DNA of 64,000 nucleotides from Thermocatellispora tengchongensis (GTDB lineage: Bacteria; Actinomycetota; Actinomycetes; Streptosporangiales; Streptosporangiaceae), in the NCBI RefSeq assembly GCF_014202315.1, contig NZ_JACHGN010000026.1:110469-174468 (forward strand), given 5' to 3'. The notes below the pieces were generated by a model. The model saw nothing but the letters and a program-made list of their open reading frames with translations. It was not told the origin of the DNA and did not search any database. Positions 16,449-25,547 of this stretch are shown piece after piece; position 1 is the first letter of the stretch, and every line of letters starts with the position of its first letter. Both the position numbers and the translations under genes were made by a program.

Positions 16449-17117
16449 TCACCGGGAGTCCAGCGCCATCCGCACGCCCAGGCCGATCAGCACCGTTCCG
16501 GAGACCCGCTCCAGCCACCTGCGCACCGCGGGCCGGGCCAGCACCGCCTTCGCCCGCGCGATCAGCCAGATGACCCCGCCGTACCAGAGCGTGTCCACCA
16601 CCGCCCAGATCACCGCGAGCAGCGTCAGCATGAGCGGCACGCCGGCCCCGCCGGTCTGGCCGGACGGGACGAACTGCGGCAGGAACGACACCGCGAACAC
16701 CGCGGCCTTGGGGTTGGCGGCGCAGGTGCTCAGCCCGAGCAGGTAGGAGCGCCACCAGCCGCGGGGCGCACCGCCGGGCGCGACCGCCTCGGGATCGGCC
16801 GGCTCCGCGGCCTCGGGGGCGCCGCGGCGACGCCTGGCGCCCCACAGCGACTGCGCGCCCATCACCACCAGGATCACGGCGCCCGCGATCCGCATCACGT
16901 CGTAGGCGACCTGTGAGGCGACCACCAGCGCGCTCAGCCCGAACGCCGCGGCCAGCGCCCACAGCAGCACGCCGGTCTCGTTGCCCAGGACCGCCGCGAA
17001 CCCCGCGCCCCGGCCGGAGCGGATCGTCTGCCGGAGGATGACGGCCGTGCTCACCCCCGGGATCATCGCCACGACGACGCAGGCGCCGATGAACGCGGCG
17101 AACTGGACACCATCCAT
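16449..17117 (-). CDS. LysE-family amino-acid/metabolite exporter
   Basis: 222 residues with about six transmembrane helices (residues ~4-24, 40-62, 67-87, 123-143, 158-180, 196-215). The family motif region MIPGVSTAVILRQTIRSGRGAGFAAVLGNETG and the central CAANPKAAVFAVSFLPQF are typical of LysE/RhtB transporters, though the usual GPD triplet reads PGV. A charged loop rich in Arg and Pro separates the halves. The substrate is unknown. MDGVQ at 17117 is chosen over earlier in-frame Met codons, which would prepend a non-hydrophobic leader. Confidence 0.87.
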   Translation of the reverse strand: MDGVQFAAFIGACVVVAMIPGVSTAVILRQTIRSGRGAGFAAVLGNETGVLLWALAAAFGLSALVVASQVAYDVMRIAGAVILVVMGAQSLWGARRRRGAPEAAEPADPEAVAPGGAPRGWWRSYLLGLSTCAANPKAAVFAVSFLPQFVPSGQTGGAGVPLMLTLLAVIWAVVDTLWYGGVIWLIARAKAVLARPAVRRWLERVSGTVLIGLGVRMALDSR

Positions 17118-17175
17118 GCCGCCCATGCTGTCGCCCGCCCGCCACGGCCGCAATCCCATTTTCCCCTTTTCCGCT

Positions 17176-17217
17176 GGGCGGCCGCCCGCGCAGACCGCAG
17201 CGGGCGACCGGCCGCCC
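17176..17217 (-). terminator. GC-rich hairpin after the WYL regulator
   Basis: GGGCGGCC...GGCCGCCC outer arms, with GCCCGC/GCGGGC pairing inside, lie just beyond the WYL gene stop on its transcribed strand. Confidence 0.5.
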
Positions 17218-17240
17218 GTCGCGGCGTACCGGGGGGCCGG

Positions 17241-18224
17241 TCAGTCCGGGCGCACGCCGTACAGGGCGGCCAGGTCGGCGATGGCCTCCTCCATCAGCTT
17301 GCGCAGCTCGGGCGGGCCGAGGACCTCCACGTCCGCGCCCATGCGCAGCAGCACCCAGCGCCCGTGCCGCAGCGACTCGACCGGCAGCACGATCTCGCGC
17401 CAGCCGTCGGCATCGGGCGGCCCGGCCGCCGCCAGCGCCGCTTCGGCGACGTCCTGGCCCGCGCTGAGGCCCAGCATCGGCTCGGCGCCGGGGGCGAGGC
17501 GCAGCCGGGCCTCGGCGGTGTACATGCGCCGCCGGAAGTCGGCCGACCACTCCTGCCAGTAGGCGGCCAGGTCGAAGCCCTCCGGCCGCTCGAACCGGCC
17601 GGGCAGCGGCTCGACCGACACGATCCGCGCGACCCGGTACGTACGCGGCCCGCCCCCGTCGGCGCCCGCGACCAGGTACCACGAGCCGCCCTTGAGCACC
17701 ACCCCGTACGGGTGCACGATCCGCTCCACCTCGCGCGGTCCCCACCGCCTGTAGACCATGCGCAGCGGCCGCTCGTCCCACACCGCGTCGGCGACCACGC
17801 CGAGATGCGGCACCTCGTCGGCCTGCCGGTACCAGCCCGGCACGTCCAGATGGAACCGCTCGCGCATCCGCGCGGCGTGCGAGCGGGGCTCGGGCGGCAG
17901 CGCGGCCAGCAGCTTCAGCCCCGCCGCCGCGGCCTCCTCCCCCAGCCCCAGGTCCGCGGCCGGCCCGGGGAGGCCGGCCAGGAACAGCGAGGCGGCCTCC
18001 TCGGCGCTCAGCCCGTTCAGCCGGGTGCGGTAGCCGTCGAGCAGCCGGTAGCCGCCGGCGGGGCCGCGGTCGGCGTACACCGGGACGCCCGCCGCCGACA
18101 GCGCCTCGACGTCGCGGTACACGGTGCGAACCGAGACCTCCAGCTCCCGCGCGATCTCGGGCGCGGTCATCATGCCCCTGGTCTGCAACAGCAGCAGGAG
18201 CGAGAGCAGGCGGCTGGCGCGCAT
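17241..18224 (-). CDS. WYL-domain transcriptional regulator (YafY-type)
   Basis: 327 residues. The N-terminal HTH is MTAPEIARELEVSVRTVYRD with a PAGGYRLLDGY wing. The WYL domain (residues ~150-215) has PYGVVLKGGSWYLVAGADGG and YRVARIVSVEPL, and a WCX-like C-terminal extension follows (residues ~235-320). The chosen start MRASRLLSLLLLL at 18224 is the standard family opening. It is divergent from the DeoR regulator gene across a 66-bp gap, so both may regulate that shared region. Confidence 0.92.
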   Translation of the reverse strand: MRASRLLSLLLLLQTRGMMTAPEIARELEVSVRTVYRDVEALSAAGVPVYADRGPAGGYRLLDGYRTRLNGLSAEEAASLFLAGLPGPAADLGLGEEAAAAGLKLLAALPPEPRSHAARMRERFHLDVPGWYRQADEVPHLGVVADAVWDERPLRMVYRRWGPREVERIVHPYGVVLKGGSWYLVAGADGGGPRTYRVARIVSVEPLPGRFERPEGFDLAAYWQEWSADFRRRMYTAEARLRLAPGAEPMLGLSAGQDVAEAALAAAGPPDADGWREIVLPVESLRHGRWVLLRMGADVEVLGPPELRKLMEEAIADLAALYGVRPD

Positions 18225-18276
18225 GCCTCCGAGTGTGCGCAACGCGGGGCCGCATTGCGAATCGCACATGCCTCAT

Positions 18277-18288
18277 GTTCAAATGAAC
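18277..18288 (+). promoter_or_regulatory. DeoR-type operator candidate
   Basis: GTTCA-AA-TGAAC, a perfect 5-bp dyad, ends two bases before the ATG of the DeoR-family gene. GTTC/GAAC half-sites occur in known DeoR/GlpR operators. Confidence 0.5.
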
Positions 18289-18290
18289 GC

Positions 18291-19049
18291 ATGGAGAGTG
18301 CCGATCGGATGCGATCGATCCTGAACGCGCTGCGGGTCAACGACACCGTCTCGGTGGCCGAGCTGGCGGCGCTGCACGAGGTGTCGGAGATGACGATCCG
18401 CCGCGACCTGGACGAGCTGGCCCGGCAGGGCGTGGTGCGGCGAGTGCGGGGAGGCGCGATGAGCCTGCTGCTGCGCGGCGAGGAGCCGCCGTTCGCGGTG
18501 CGCGAGCGGGAGGCCGCGGAGGCCAAGCGCCGCATCGGCGCCGAGGTCGCGGCCCTGATCGCCGACGGCGAGGCGGTGCTGCTCGACGGCGGCAGCACGG
18601 TGCTGGAGGTGGCCAGGGCGCTGCGCGAGCGCCGCATCACCGTCATGCCGCTGGCCCTGCAGGCGGTGCAGGAGCTGGCCGGCGCGCCGCGCGTACGGGT
18701 CGTGCTGCCCGGCGGCGAGGTCCGCAAGGGCGAGCTGAACTTCACCGGCCCGCTGACCGAGTCGTCCATCCGCGCGCTGCGCTTCGACACCGCCGTCATC
18801 GGCTGCTGCGGCCTGTCGGCCGAGCACGGCATGACCGCGCACGACCTGCCCGAGGTCGCCATCAAGCAGGCGGCCATGGCCTCGGCGCGCCGGGTGATCG
18901 CGGCGACCGACTCCGGCAAGTTCGGCCGCACCGCCTTCGGCGCGGTCTGCCCCATCGACCGCCTGGACGTGGTCGTGACCGACGACGGCATCCCGCCCGA
19001 GCAGCACCGCGCCCTCACCGCCGCGGGCGTGACCACCCGCCTGGTCTGA
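18291..19049 (+). CDS. DeoR/GlpR-family transcriptional regulator
   Basis: 252 residues. The N-terminal HTH (VSVAELAALHEVSEMTIRRD, LARQGVVRRVRGGA) is the DeoR signature. The C-terminal DeoRC sugar-phosphate sensor domain (residues ~75-235) includes DGEAVLLDGGSTVLEVARAL, FTGPLTESSIRALRFDTAV and VIAATDSGKFG. It likely represses sugar metabolism or transport genes until a phosphorylated sugar binds. The MFS gene 31 bp downstream is the obvious partner. ATG 18291 sits right after a dyad that could serve autoregulation. Confidence 0.93.
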   Translation: MESADRMRSILNALRVNDTVSVAELAALHEVSEMTIRRDLDELARQGVVRRVRGGAMSLLLRGEEPPFAVREREAAEAKRRIGAEVAALIADGEAVLLDGGSTVLEVARALRERRITVMPLALQAVQELAGAPRVRVVLPGGEVRKGELNFTGPLTESSIRALRFDTAVIGCCGLSAEHGMTAHDLPEVAIKQAAMASARRVIAATDSGKFGRTAFGAVCPIDRLDVVVTDDGIPPEQHRALTAAGVTTRLV

Positions 19050-19080
19050 CGGCCGTCCCACCCTTTGGAGGGCACCCCTC

Positions 19081-20307
19081 GTGAATCCCCCCACCCCGGA
19101 GCGCCGGGCGGAGACGGCCCGCGCCCGCGTGGCGACCTGCCTGCTGTTCCTGCTGTCCGGGCTGGCGATCGGCACCTGGACCTCCCGGATACCGGCGATC
19201 AAGGACGCGCTCGGGCTCACCGACGGGCTGCTCAGCGTCGGCCTGCTCGGCATCGCCGCGGGCGCCATCGCCGGCATGCAGGCCGTGGGCCGCCTGGTGG
19301 ACAGGCACGGCAGCCGCCGGGTGATGATCCCGGCCGCGCTCGCCCAGGGCGCCGTCCTGGTGCTCCCCGGCGTGATGCCGAACCTGCCGGCCCTGGTGGC
19401 GGCGCTGCTGGTCTTCGGCGCCGTGCACGGCGCGCTGGACGTGTCCATGAACGCCGGCGCCGTGGACGTGGAACGGGCCGCGGGCCGCCCGCTGATGTCG
19501 TCCTTCCACGCCGTGTTCAGCCTGGGCGGGTTCCTCGGCGCCGCGCTCGGCGCGGGGTTCGCCCACGCCGGGCTGAGCCCGGCGCTGACCTTCCTCGCGG
19601 CGGGCGTGCTGATCGCCGCCATGGCGGCCTGGGCCGCCGCCTGGGCGCTCCCGGCCGCCGCCCCCTCCACCACCGCCCCCTCCGCCGCCCCCGACGGGCC
19701 CGCCACGGACGGGCGGACGGGCGGGCGCGGGGTGCTCTTCCTGGGGGTGCTGGCCTTCTGCTGCCTGGTCGGCGAGGGCGCCGCGGCCGACTGGAGCACG
19801 GTGTACGTCCGCTTCGACCTCGGGGCCTCGGCCTCGCTCGCGGCCATGGCCTACGCCGCCTTCTCCATCGCGATGATGGCGGGCAGGCTGGCCGGCGACC
19901 GGCTGGCCGCGTGGCTGGGGCCGGTGACGCTGGTACGCGCGTGCGGCGCGCTCGCCACGGGCGGTCTCGGCGCCGCCCTGCTCATCGGCCACCCGATCGC
20001 CGCGCTGATCGGGTTCGGCCTGTTCGGGGCGGGGCTGTCGTGCATCGTGCCCCAGGTGTTCTCGGCCGCCGGGCACCGCGACCCCGCGCAGGCGGGCCGG
20101 GCGCTGGCCCGGGTGGCGAGCATCGGCTACGCCGGCTTCCTCAGCGGCCCGGTGCTGATCGGCGGCGTGGCGGAGCCGGCCGGGCTGCCCCGGGCCCTGG
20201 CGATCCCGGTCGTGCTCGCCATGTTCGTGGCGCTGACCGCCACCGCTCTGCGCGTCAGGGCATCCGCAGGGCCGCGGCCTGCCCCCGACCGGCTCGGGTC
20301 CGCCTGA
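19081..20307 (+). CDS. MFS transporter (YbjJ/FucP-like)
   Basis: 408 residues with ~12 transmembrane helices and a Pro/Ala/Thr-rich central loop (residues ~200-220). The helix 1 motif LLFLLSGLAIGTWTSRIPAI and the helix 4 region GALDVSMNAGAVDVERAAGR are typical of the YbjJ branch, in which substrates are poorly known. GTG 19081 follows a GGAGGG ribosome site. It is probably cotranscribed with the DeoR gene upstream, suggesting import or export of a sugar-related compound. Confidence 0.9.
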   Translation: MNPPTPERRAETARARVATCLLFLLSGLAIGTWTSRIPAIKDALGLTDGLLSVGLLGIAAGAIAGMQAVGRLVDRHGSRRVMIPAALAQGAVLVLPGVMPNLPALVAALLVFGAVHGALDVSMNAGAVDVERAAGRPLMSSFHAVFSLGGFLGAALGAGFAHAGLSPALTFLAAGVLIAAMAAWAAAWALPAAAPSTTAPSAAPDGPATDGRTGGRGVLFLGVLAFCCLVGEGAAADWSTVYVRFDLGASASLAAMAYAAFSIAMMAGRLAGDRLAAWLGPVTLVRACGALATGGLGAALLIGHPIAALIGFGLFGAGLSCIVPQVFSAAGHRDPAQAGRALARVASIGYAGFLSGPVLIGGVAEPAGLPRALAIPVVLAMFVALTATALRVRASAGPRPAPDRLGSA

Positions 20308-20343
20308 CCGGCTCGGCTCGCCGGATCAAATCGGCTCGGCTGA

Positions 20344-21114
20344 TCAGATGGGCTCGCCGGGGAAGTTCTCCTCGTCGCCCTCGGGGTGGGGTGAGCCCGG
20401 ACCCGTCTCGCCGGGGCTGGGGGTCGGCGAGGGCCTGCCGGGCACCGGGGTCAGCGGCACCGGCGGCGGCGTGGGGACGAACATCGTGGGCGGCAGCGGG
20501 CGCAGCGGCTGCTCGGTGTCGTCCTCGCCGCCGAACAGCAGCCACATGGTCAGCATGAGCAGCGCCACCATCAGCGCCAGCACCGCGCCCGCCGCGATCA
20601 CCGAGCGGCGCGGCTCGGTCGGCGGCGGCTTGGGACGCGGCGGCGCCGGGATCGCGGGCGAGCGGTCCGACACCCAGTACGGCACGAAGTCGGGGCCGTG
20701 CCGCTCGCCGATCAGGGTGCCGCTGACCATGACCGGTTCCAGGAACCTCTCCGCGCCGTCGCGCCCCGGGACGTACGGGGTGGCCACCCACGGCGCGGGG
20801 CCGACGTCCATGGCCAGCACCTGCGGCATGGAGTCGGGCACCGGCGCGCGCCCGCGGCCGGGCAGGCGGGCCACCCACCCGCGCACGCCGCCGCGCTCGG
20901 TCGCGGCCTCGCGGATCGCGGTGACGAACCGGTCGCGGGCCGCGGCGTCCAGCGCGGCGCCCCTGGTCAGCAGCGCGACCGTGACCGCGCGGCCGTCGGG
21001 GGCCTGGGCGAGGTAGACCAGGCCGGCCGGGCCCACGCGCAGGCGCGCCTGGATCACGAACGGACCGAGGGTGGGCGGGTCGCCTTGCTGGAGCTGCGTG
21101 GCCACGTCTCTCAT
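20344..21114 (-). CDS. membrane protein with degenerate protein-kinase N-lobe
   Basis: 256 residues. Residues ~15-60 (LGPFVIQARLRVGPAGLVYLAQAPDGRAVTVALL) align by eye with the glycine loop and beta strands of bacterial Ser/Thr kinases (LGRYRL..LG.GGMGVVYLA). However, the invariant VAVK lysine is replaced and no catalytic HRD or DFG follows. A single transmembrane helix spans ~residues 176-200 (VIAAGAVLALMVALLMLTMW), followed by a ~55-residue Pro/Thr-rich external tail. It is therefore a pseudokinase-like sensor or scaffold. The function is not known. The gene is divergent from the MoxR operon. Confidence 0.75.
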   Translation of the reverse strand: MRDVATQLQQGDPPTLGPFVIQARLRVGPAGLVYLAQAPDGRAVTVALLTRGAALDAAARDRFVTAIREAATERGGVRGWVARLPGRGRAPVPDSMPQVLAMDVGPAPWVATPYVPGRDGAERFLEPVMVSGTLIGERHGPDFVPYWVSDRSPAIPAPPRPKPPPTEPRRSVIAAGAVLALMVALLMLTMWLLFGGEDDTEQPLRPLPPTMFVPTPPPVPLTPVPGRPSPTPSPGETGPGSPHPEGDEENFPGEPI

Positions 21115-21323
21115 GAAAGCACGGGGCCTGCGGTGAAAGCACGCGGGCGCACACCCCGCCACGGACGGCAAAAAAGATCGATGAGGCCCCGTCACCCGAG
21201 ACGCGTTCGCGTGGCGTTTGATGGAATAACAACCATCATGGAGATCCTGCCTCTTTCGCCCAGGGAAGGAGAGGCGCGCGCCGTGCGGCCGCAAGGCCGG
21301 GGGCGGGCGCGCCGACGTACCAG

Positions 21324-22328
21324 ATGACCGTCGCAGAAGAAGTCCCGAGCAACACCCACGGCGAGGTGCTGCGCCAGGCCCTCGCCGAGGTCAAGCGGGT
21401 CATCGTCGGCCAGGAGCACATGGTCGAGCGGCTGCTCGTCGCGCTGCTGGCCCGCGGCCACTGCCTGCTGGAGGGCGTGCCGGGGGTGGCCAAGACCCTG
21501 GCGGCCTCCACGCTGGCCACCGTCGTCGGCGGCAGCTTCGCCCGCATCCAGTTCACCCCCGACCTGGTGCCCAGCGACATCGTCGGCACCCGGGTGTTCC
21601 ACCCCTCCAGCGAGAAGTTCGACGTCGAGCTGGGACCGGTGTTCGTCAACTTCCTGCTCGCCGACGAGATCAACCGGGCCCCGGCCAAGGTGCAGTCGGC
21701 GCTGCTGGAGGTCATGGCCGAGCGCCAGGTGACGCTGGCCGGCAAGACCCACCCGCTGCCCGCCCCGTTCGTGGTGCTGGCCACGCAGAACCCCATCGAG
21801 TCCGAGGGCGTCTACCCGCTGCCGGAGGTCCAGCGCGACCGGTTCCTGTTCAAGGTGCGCATCTCCCACCCCGACGCGCGCGAGGAGCTGGAGATCCTGC
21901 ACCGGATGAGCGTCAAGCCGCCCAGGCCCGAGGTGGTGCTCGACCCCGAGAAGCTGATCGAGCTGCAGGAGCTGGCCGAGCAGGTCTCGGTGCACCAGCT
22001 CGTGGCCGACTACGTCGTACGCCTGGTGATGGCCACCCGCGCGCCCGCGGAGTACGGCCTGGAGGAGCTGGCCGACACGATCGAGATCGGGGTGAGCCCG
22101 CGCGCGACCCTGGGCCTGGTCGCGGCCGGGCGAGCGCTGGCGCTGCTGCGCGGGCGCGACTACCTGCTGCCCGACGACGTTCGCGACGTGGCCGTGGACG
22201 TCATGGGGCACCGGCTGATGCTCACCTTCGACGCGCTGGCCGACGGGGTGGACCCCGACGAGGTCGTACGGCGCATCCTGGCGGCGGTCCCGCCGCCGCT
22301 CGTGGTGTGGAACCAGGGACCGCGGTGA
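21324..22328 (+). CDS. MoxR-family AAA+ ATPase
   Basis: 334 residues. Walker A GVPGVAKT, Walker B LLADEINRAP, sensor 1 ATQNPIESEG and the arginine-finger region PEVQRDRFLFK are all present, and the C-terminal lid has IEIGVSPRATLGLVAAGRAL. MoxR ATPases act as chaperones that load or mature VWA-domain partners. It is first in a three-gene MoxR-DUF58-VWA operon; the next gene overlaps it by four bases. Confidence 0.95.
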   Translation: MTVAEEVPSNTHGEVLRQALAEVKRVIVGQEHMVERLLVALLARGHCLLEGVPGVAKTLAASTLATVVGGSFARIQFTPDLVPSDIVGTRVFHPSSEKFDVELGPVFVNFLLADEINRAPAKVQSALLEVMAERQVTLAGKTHPLPAPFVVLATQNPIESEGVYPLPEVQRDRFLFKVRISHPDAREELEILHRMSVKPPRPEVVLDPEKLIELQELAEQVSVHQLVADYVVRLVMATRAPAEYGLEELADTIEIGVSPRATLGLVAAGRALALLRGRDYLLPDDVRDVAVDVMGHRLMLTFDALADGVDPDEVVRRILAAVPPPLVVWNQGPR

Positions 22329-23293
22329 GCGACATGAACACCGCCGAGCAGGCGCTGCGCCGGCTGGAGCTGACGATCGTACGCCGTCTGGACGGCATGC
22401 TCCAGGGCAACCACCAGGGCCTGCTCCCCGGGCCCGGCAGCGAGACCGGCGACAGCCGGGTCTACGTGCCGGGCGAGGACGACGTGCGCCGCATGGACTG
22501 GGCGGTCACCGCGCGCACCACGGTCCCGCACGTCCGCGACCTGATCGCCGATCGGGAGCTGGAGACCTGGGCGCTGGCCGACCTGTCGCCCAGCATGGAC
22601 TTCGGCACCGCCGACATGGAAAAACGCGACCTGGTGGTGGCCGCGATCGGCGCCATCGGGTTCCTGGCCGGGCGCATCGGCGACCGGTTCGGCGCGTACG
22701 TGCTGCACGAGCGCTTCCTGCACCGCATGCCGGCCCGCGCCGGCCGCCCCGCCCTGTACGGGCTGCTGCACTCCCTGATGGACGCCCCGCGCGCCCGGCC
22801 CGCCCCCGACGCGCCCGACCTGGCCGAGGGCATCGACGTGCTGGCCTCCGCCCGGCGGCGGCGCGGCATGCGGGTGGTGGTCTCCGACTTCATCGAGCGC
22901 GTCCCCGACCTCGACCCGCAGGCCGAGCGGCCCTGGGAGCGCCCGCTGCGCCGGCTCGCGGCGCGGCACCAGGTGCTCGCGGTGGAGGTGGTCGATCCGC
23001 GGGAGCTGGAGCTGCCGCCGGTCGGCCTGGTGACGCTCACCGACCCCGAGACCGGCCGCACCCGGGAGATCCACCTGTCGCCCAAGGTGCGCGCCGCGTA
23101 CGCCGAGGCCGCCGCGCTCCAGCGCGAGGGCACCCGCCTGGCGCTGCGCCGCTGCGGCGTCGCGCACATGGTGCTGCGCACCGACCGCGACTGGGTGTTC
23201 GACGTGGCGCAGTTCGTGCTGCGGCAGCGCCGCATGGCCCATCTGATGCACCGCCACCCCACGGCCGCCGCGGGGTCGGGAGCGAGGAGGTGA
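22325..23293 (+). CDS. DUF58 domain-containing protein
   Basis: 322 residues. The DUF58 core [20 protein letters not shown] and [15 protein letters not shown] is followed by a VWA-like segment, [20 protein letters not shown] (residues ~88-107), with a partly kept DxSxS metal site (DLSPS). It is soluble. DUF58 proteins always sit with MoxR ATPases and VWA proteins, and the set is thought to insert metal or remodel envelope complexes. GTG 22325 overlaps the moxR stop. Confidence 0.93.
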   Translation: MSDMNTAEQALRRLELTIVRRLDGMLQGNHQGLLPGPGSETGDSRVYVPGEDDVRRMDWAVTARTTVPHVRDLIADRELETWALADLSPSMDFGTADMEKRDLVVAAIGAIGFLAGRIGDRFGAYVLHERFLHRMPARAGRPALYGLLHSLMDAPRARPAPDAPDLAEGIDVLASARRRRGMRVVVSDFIERVPDLDPQAERPWERPLRRLAARHQVLAVEVVDPRELELPPVGLVTLTDPETGRTREIHLSPKVRAAYAEAAALQREGTRLALRRCGVAHMVLRTDRDWVFDVAQFVLRQRRMAHLMHRHPTAAAGSGARR

Positions 23294-23300
23294 TGTCGCC

Positions 23301-24248
23301 GTGACGTTCCTTGCCGCCGGCTGGCTGTGGCTGTTCGCCGCCGTGGCGCTGATGGCGGCCGGCTACGTCGCCGCCCAGTTCTGGCGCCGCCGCTACGCCG
23401 TCCGCTTCACCAACATGCCGCTGCTGGCCCTGGTCTCGCCCGCGGCGCCGGGATGGCGGCGGCACGTCGCGCCCGCGCTGTTCCTGGTCATGATGAGCCT
23501 GCTGGTGATCGGCGCGGCCCGTCCGGCCGACTCGGTGCGGGTCCCGCGCGACCGCGCCACCATCATCATCGCGCTGGACATCTCGCTGTCCATGGAGGCC
23601 GACGACGTACAGCCGAACCGGATCTCGGCGGCCAAGGAGGCGGCGCAGAAGTTCATCCGCGACCTGCCCGAGCGGTTCAACGTCGGCCTGGTGTCCTTCG
23701 CCCGCTCCGCCGCCGTGGTCATCTCGCCCACCACCGACCACCTGGCGGTGATCACCGCCGTGGGCAACCTGTCCACCCGCCCCGGCACCGCGATCGGCGA
23801 GGCGGTGTTCAACTCGCTCGACTCCATCCGCTCCTTCGACCAGCGCGCGGTCACCGACCCGCCGCCGGCCGCCATCGTGCTGCTCTCCGACGGCGACAAC
23901 ACCTCCGGCCGGTCGGTCAACGAGGCCGTGGAGTCGGCGATGCAGGCCCGGGTGCCGGTCTCCACGATCGCGTACGGCACCCAGGAGGGCACCGTGGTGA
24001 TCGACGGGCGGGCGGTCAACGTGCCGGTGAACAAACAGACCCTCCAGTCGCTGGCCGAGGGCACCGGCGGCCGGGCGTACGAGGCGGAGTCGGGCACCGA
24101 GCTGCGCGAGGTCTACGAGCAGATCGGCACCTCCCTCGGCTACCGGGTCGTCCACCAGGAGATCGGGCAGTACTTCGTCGTGGCCGCGATCGTGGTGGGC
24201 CTGATGGTGGCCGCCAGCGCCGTGCTGCTCAGCTCCCGCCTCCCCTGA
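23301..24248 (+). CDS. VWA-domain membrane protein (BatA-like)
   Basis: 315 residues. Transmembrane helices at ~5-26 and 55-75 are followed by a VWA domain with MIDAS motif DISLS (Asp93) and [10 protein letters not shown], then a C-terminal helix (~292-310, [19 protein letters not shown]). It is the membrane-anchored partner of the MoxR ATPase and DUF58 protein. An AGGAGG ribosome site (23285-23290) inside the end of the previous gene supports GTG 23301. Confidence 0.93.
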   Translation: MTFLAAGWLWLFAAVALMAAGYVAAQFWRRRYAVRFTNMPLLALVSPAAPGWRRHVAPALFLVMMSLLVIGAARPADSVRVPRDRATIIIALDISLSMEADDVQPNRISAAKEAAQKFIRDLPERFNVGLVSFARSAAVVISPTTDHLAVITAVGNLSTRPGTAIGEAVFNSLDSIRSFDQRAVTDPPPAAIVLLSDGDNTSGRSVNEAVESAMQARVPVSTIAYGTQEGTVVIDGRAVNVPVNKQTLQSLAEGTGGRAYEAESGTELREVYEQIGTSLGYRVVHQEIGQYFVVAAIVVGLMVAASAVLLSSRLP

Positions 24249-24278
24249 CGCCGGGCGTCCGGGGCGGTGTCCCGGCGT
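24248..24278 (+). terminator. hairpin after the MoxR operon
   Basis: ACGCCGGG and CCCGGCGT form a perfect 8-bp stem around a 15-base loop, starting at the last base of the VWA stop codon. There is no clear T-tract, and a promoter for the next gene must overlap it. Confidence 0.45.
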
Positions 24279-24295
24279 TGGTAACGTCTGTGCCC

Positions 24296-24889
24296 GTGGC
24301 ACAGTACTTCGAGGAGCGGCCGGAGGCGGCGAGCAGGCCCGGCGTGGTCACGCTGGTCCTGCCCGACCTGCACCTGCGGCTGGAGACCGACCGCGGGGTG
24401 TTCTCCCCCGACCGGGTCGATCCCGGCACGCGCATCCTGCTGGAGAGCGTGCCGCCGCCGCCCGCCGAGGGCGACCTGCTCGACCTGGGCTGCGGCTACG
24501 GGCCGATCGCGCTGACCATGGCGGCGCGGGCGCCGCGGGCCACGGTGTGGGCGGTGGACGTCAACCGCAGGTCGCTGGAGCTGTGCGAGCGCAACGCCAA
24601 GGCGGCCGGCCTCGGCGGGGTCAGGCCGGTGCACGCCGACGAGATGCCGCCCGGCGTACGCTTCGCCGCCATCTGGTCCAACCCGGCCATCCGCATCGGC
24701 AAGCAGGCCCTGCACGAGATGCTGACCCGCTGGCTGTCGCGGCTCGCGCCCGGGGGCGCGGCCTACCTGGTGGTGCAGAAGCACCTCGGCTCCGACTCGC
24801 TGCAGCGCTGGCTGAACGAGCAGGGCTGGGCCACGACCCGCGAGGCGTCCAGATCGTCCTACCGCATCCTGAAGGCAGAAGCTCGATGA
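24296..24889 (+). CDS. class I SAM-dependent methyltransferase (RsmC/MTS-like)
   Basis: 197 residues. Motif I is DLLDLGCGYGPIALTMA, motif II is VWAVDVNRRSLELCERNAK, and the catalytic-loop NPPF equivalent reads SNPAIRIGKQAL. This is the small-domain MTS family related to the 16S rRNA G1207 methyltransferase RsmC; here it is the single-domain actinobacterial form. The stop overlaps the ATG of a TrmH-family gene (ATGA), so two RNA methyltransferases are cotranscribed. GTG 24296 is chosen; GTG 24290 is also in frame. Confidence 0.88.
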   Translation: MAQYFEERPEAASRPGVVTLVLPDLHLRLETDRGVFSPDRVDPGTRILLESVPPPPAEGDLLDLGCGYGPIALTMAARAPRATVWAVDVNRRSLELCERNAKAAGLGGVRPVHADEMPPGVRFAAIWSNPAIRIGKQALHEMLTRWLSRLAPGGAAYLVVQKHLGSDSLQRWLNEQGWATTREASRSSYRILKAEAR

Positions 24890-25488
24890 ACGGCACCCGC
24901 AGGCAGCTCCGCCCCACCGACGTCAAGCGGCTCAACCGCACCTGGCGGCGCTCCACCGAGAACCGGCTCGCGCTGATCCTGGAGTCGGTCACCGGGCCGT
25001 TCAACGTCGGCTCGATCTTCCGCACCGCCGCCGCGTTCGGCGTGGAGTCGATCTGGCTGGCCGGCAACACCACCCCGCCGACCAACCCCAAGGCGCAGAA
25101 GACCGCGCTCGGCACCGACCGGCTGGTGTCCTGGAAGGACCCGGTGCCCGCGGCCCAGGCGGTGCGGTCGGCCAGGGACGACGGGTTCACCGTGATCGCG
25201 GTCGAGCTGACCGGCGACGCCGTGCCGCTGCACGAGGCGCCCCTCGACGGTGACGTGTGCCTGGTCCTGGGCAGCGAGGACCACGGCTGCTCCCCCGCCA
25301 TGCTCGACGCCGTCGACTCGGTCTGCTACATCCCGCAGGTCGGGCGGGTGGGCTCGATGAACGTCGGCATCGCCGCCGCCATCGCCATGGCCGAGGCCCG
25401 CCGCCGCGAGTGGGCCGCGGCGGGCGACACGCCCGCCGGCGCCGAGCCCGGCCCCGGCGGGATCGGCGGCGAGACCGGGGCTCCGTGA
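24886..25488 (+). CDS. TrmH/SpoU-family RNA 2'-O-methyltransferase
   Basis: 200 residues with the three SPOUT motifs: ESVTGPFNVGSIFRTAAAFG (motif 1, with the catalytic-loop Arg), VLGSEDHGCSPAMLDAVD (motif 2) and IPQVGRVGSMNVGIAAAIAM (motif 3, which forms the trefoil-knot SAM site). It probably methylates a tRNA ribose, in the TrmH group. A glycine/proline-rich tail of ~25 residues is an extra. It is translationally coupled to the preceding methyltransferase. Confidence 0.92.
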   Translation: MNGTRRQLRPTDVKRLNRTWRRSTENRLALILESVTGPFNVGSIFRTAAAFGVESIWLAGNTTPPTNPKAQKTALGTDRLVSWKDPVPAAQAVRSARDDGFTVIAVELTGDAVPLHEAPLDGDVCLVLGSEDHGCSPAMLDAVDSVCYIPQVGRVGSMNVGIAAAIAMAEARRREWAAAGDTPAGAEPGPGGIGGETGAP

Positions 25489-25547
25489 CCCAAACGTTCA
25501 CCGGGCCGCGCTGACGCGCGCCGCCCGAACCGGGCATACTCCTCCAC

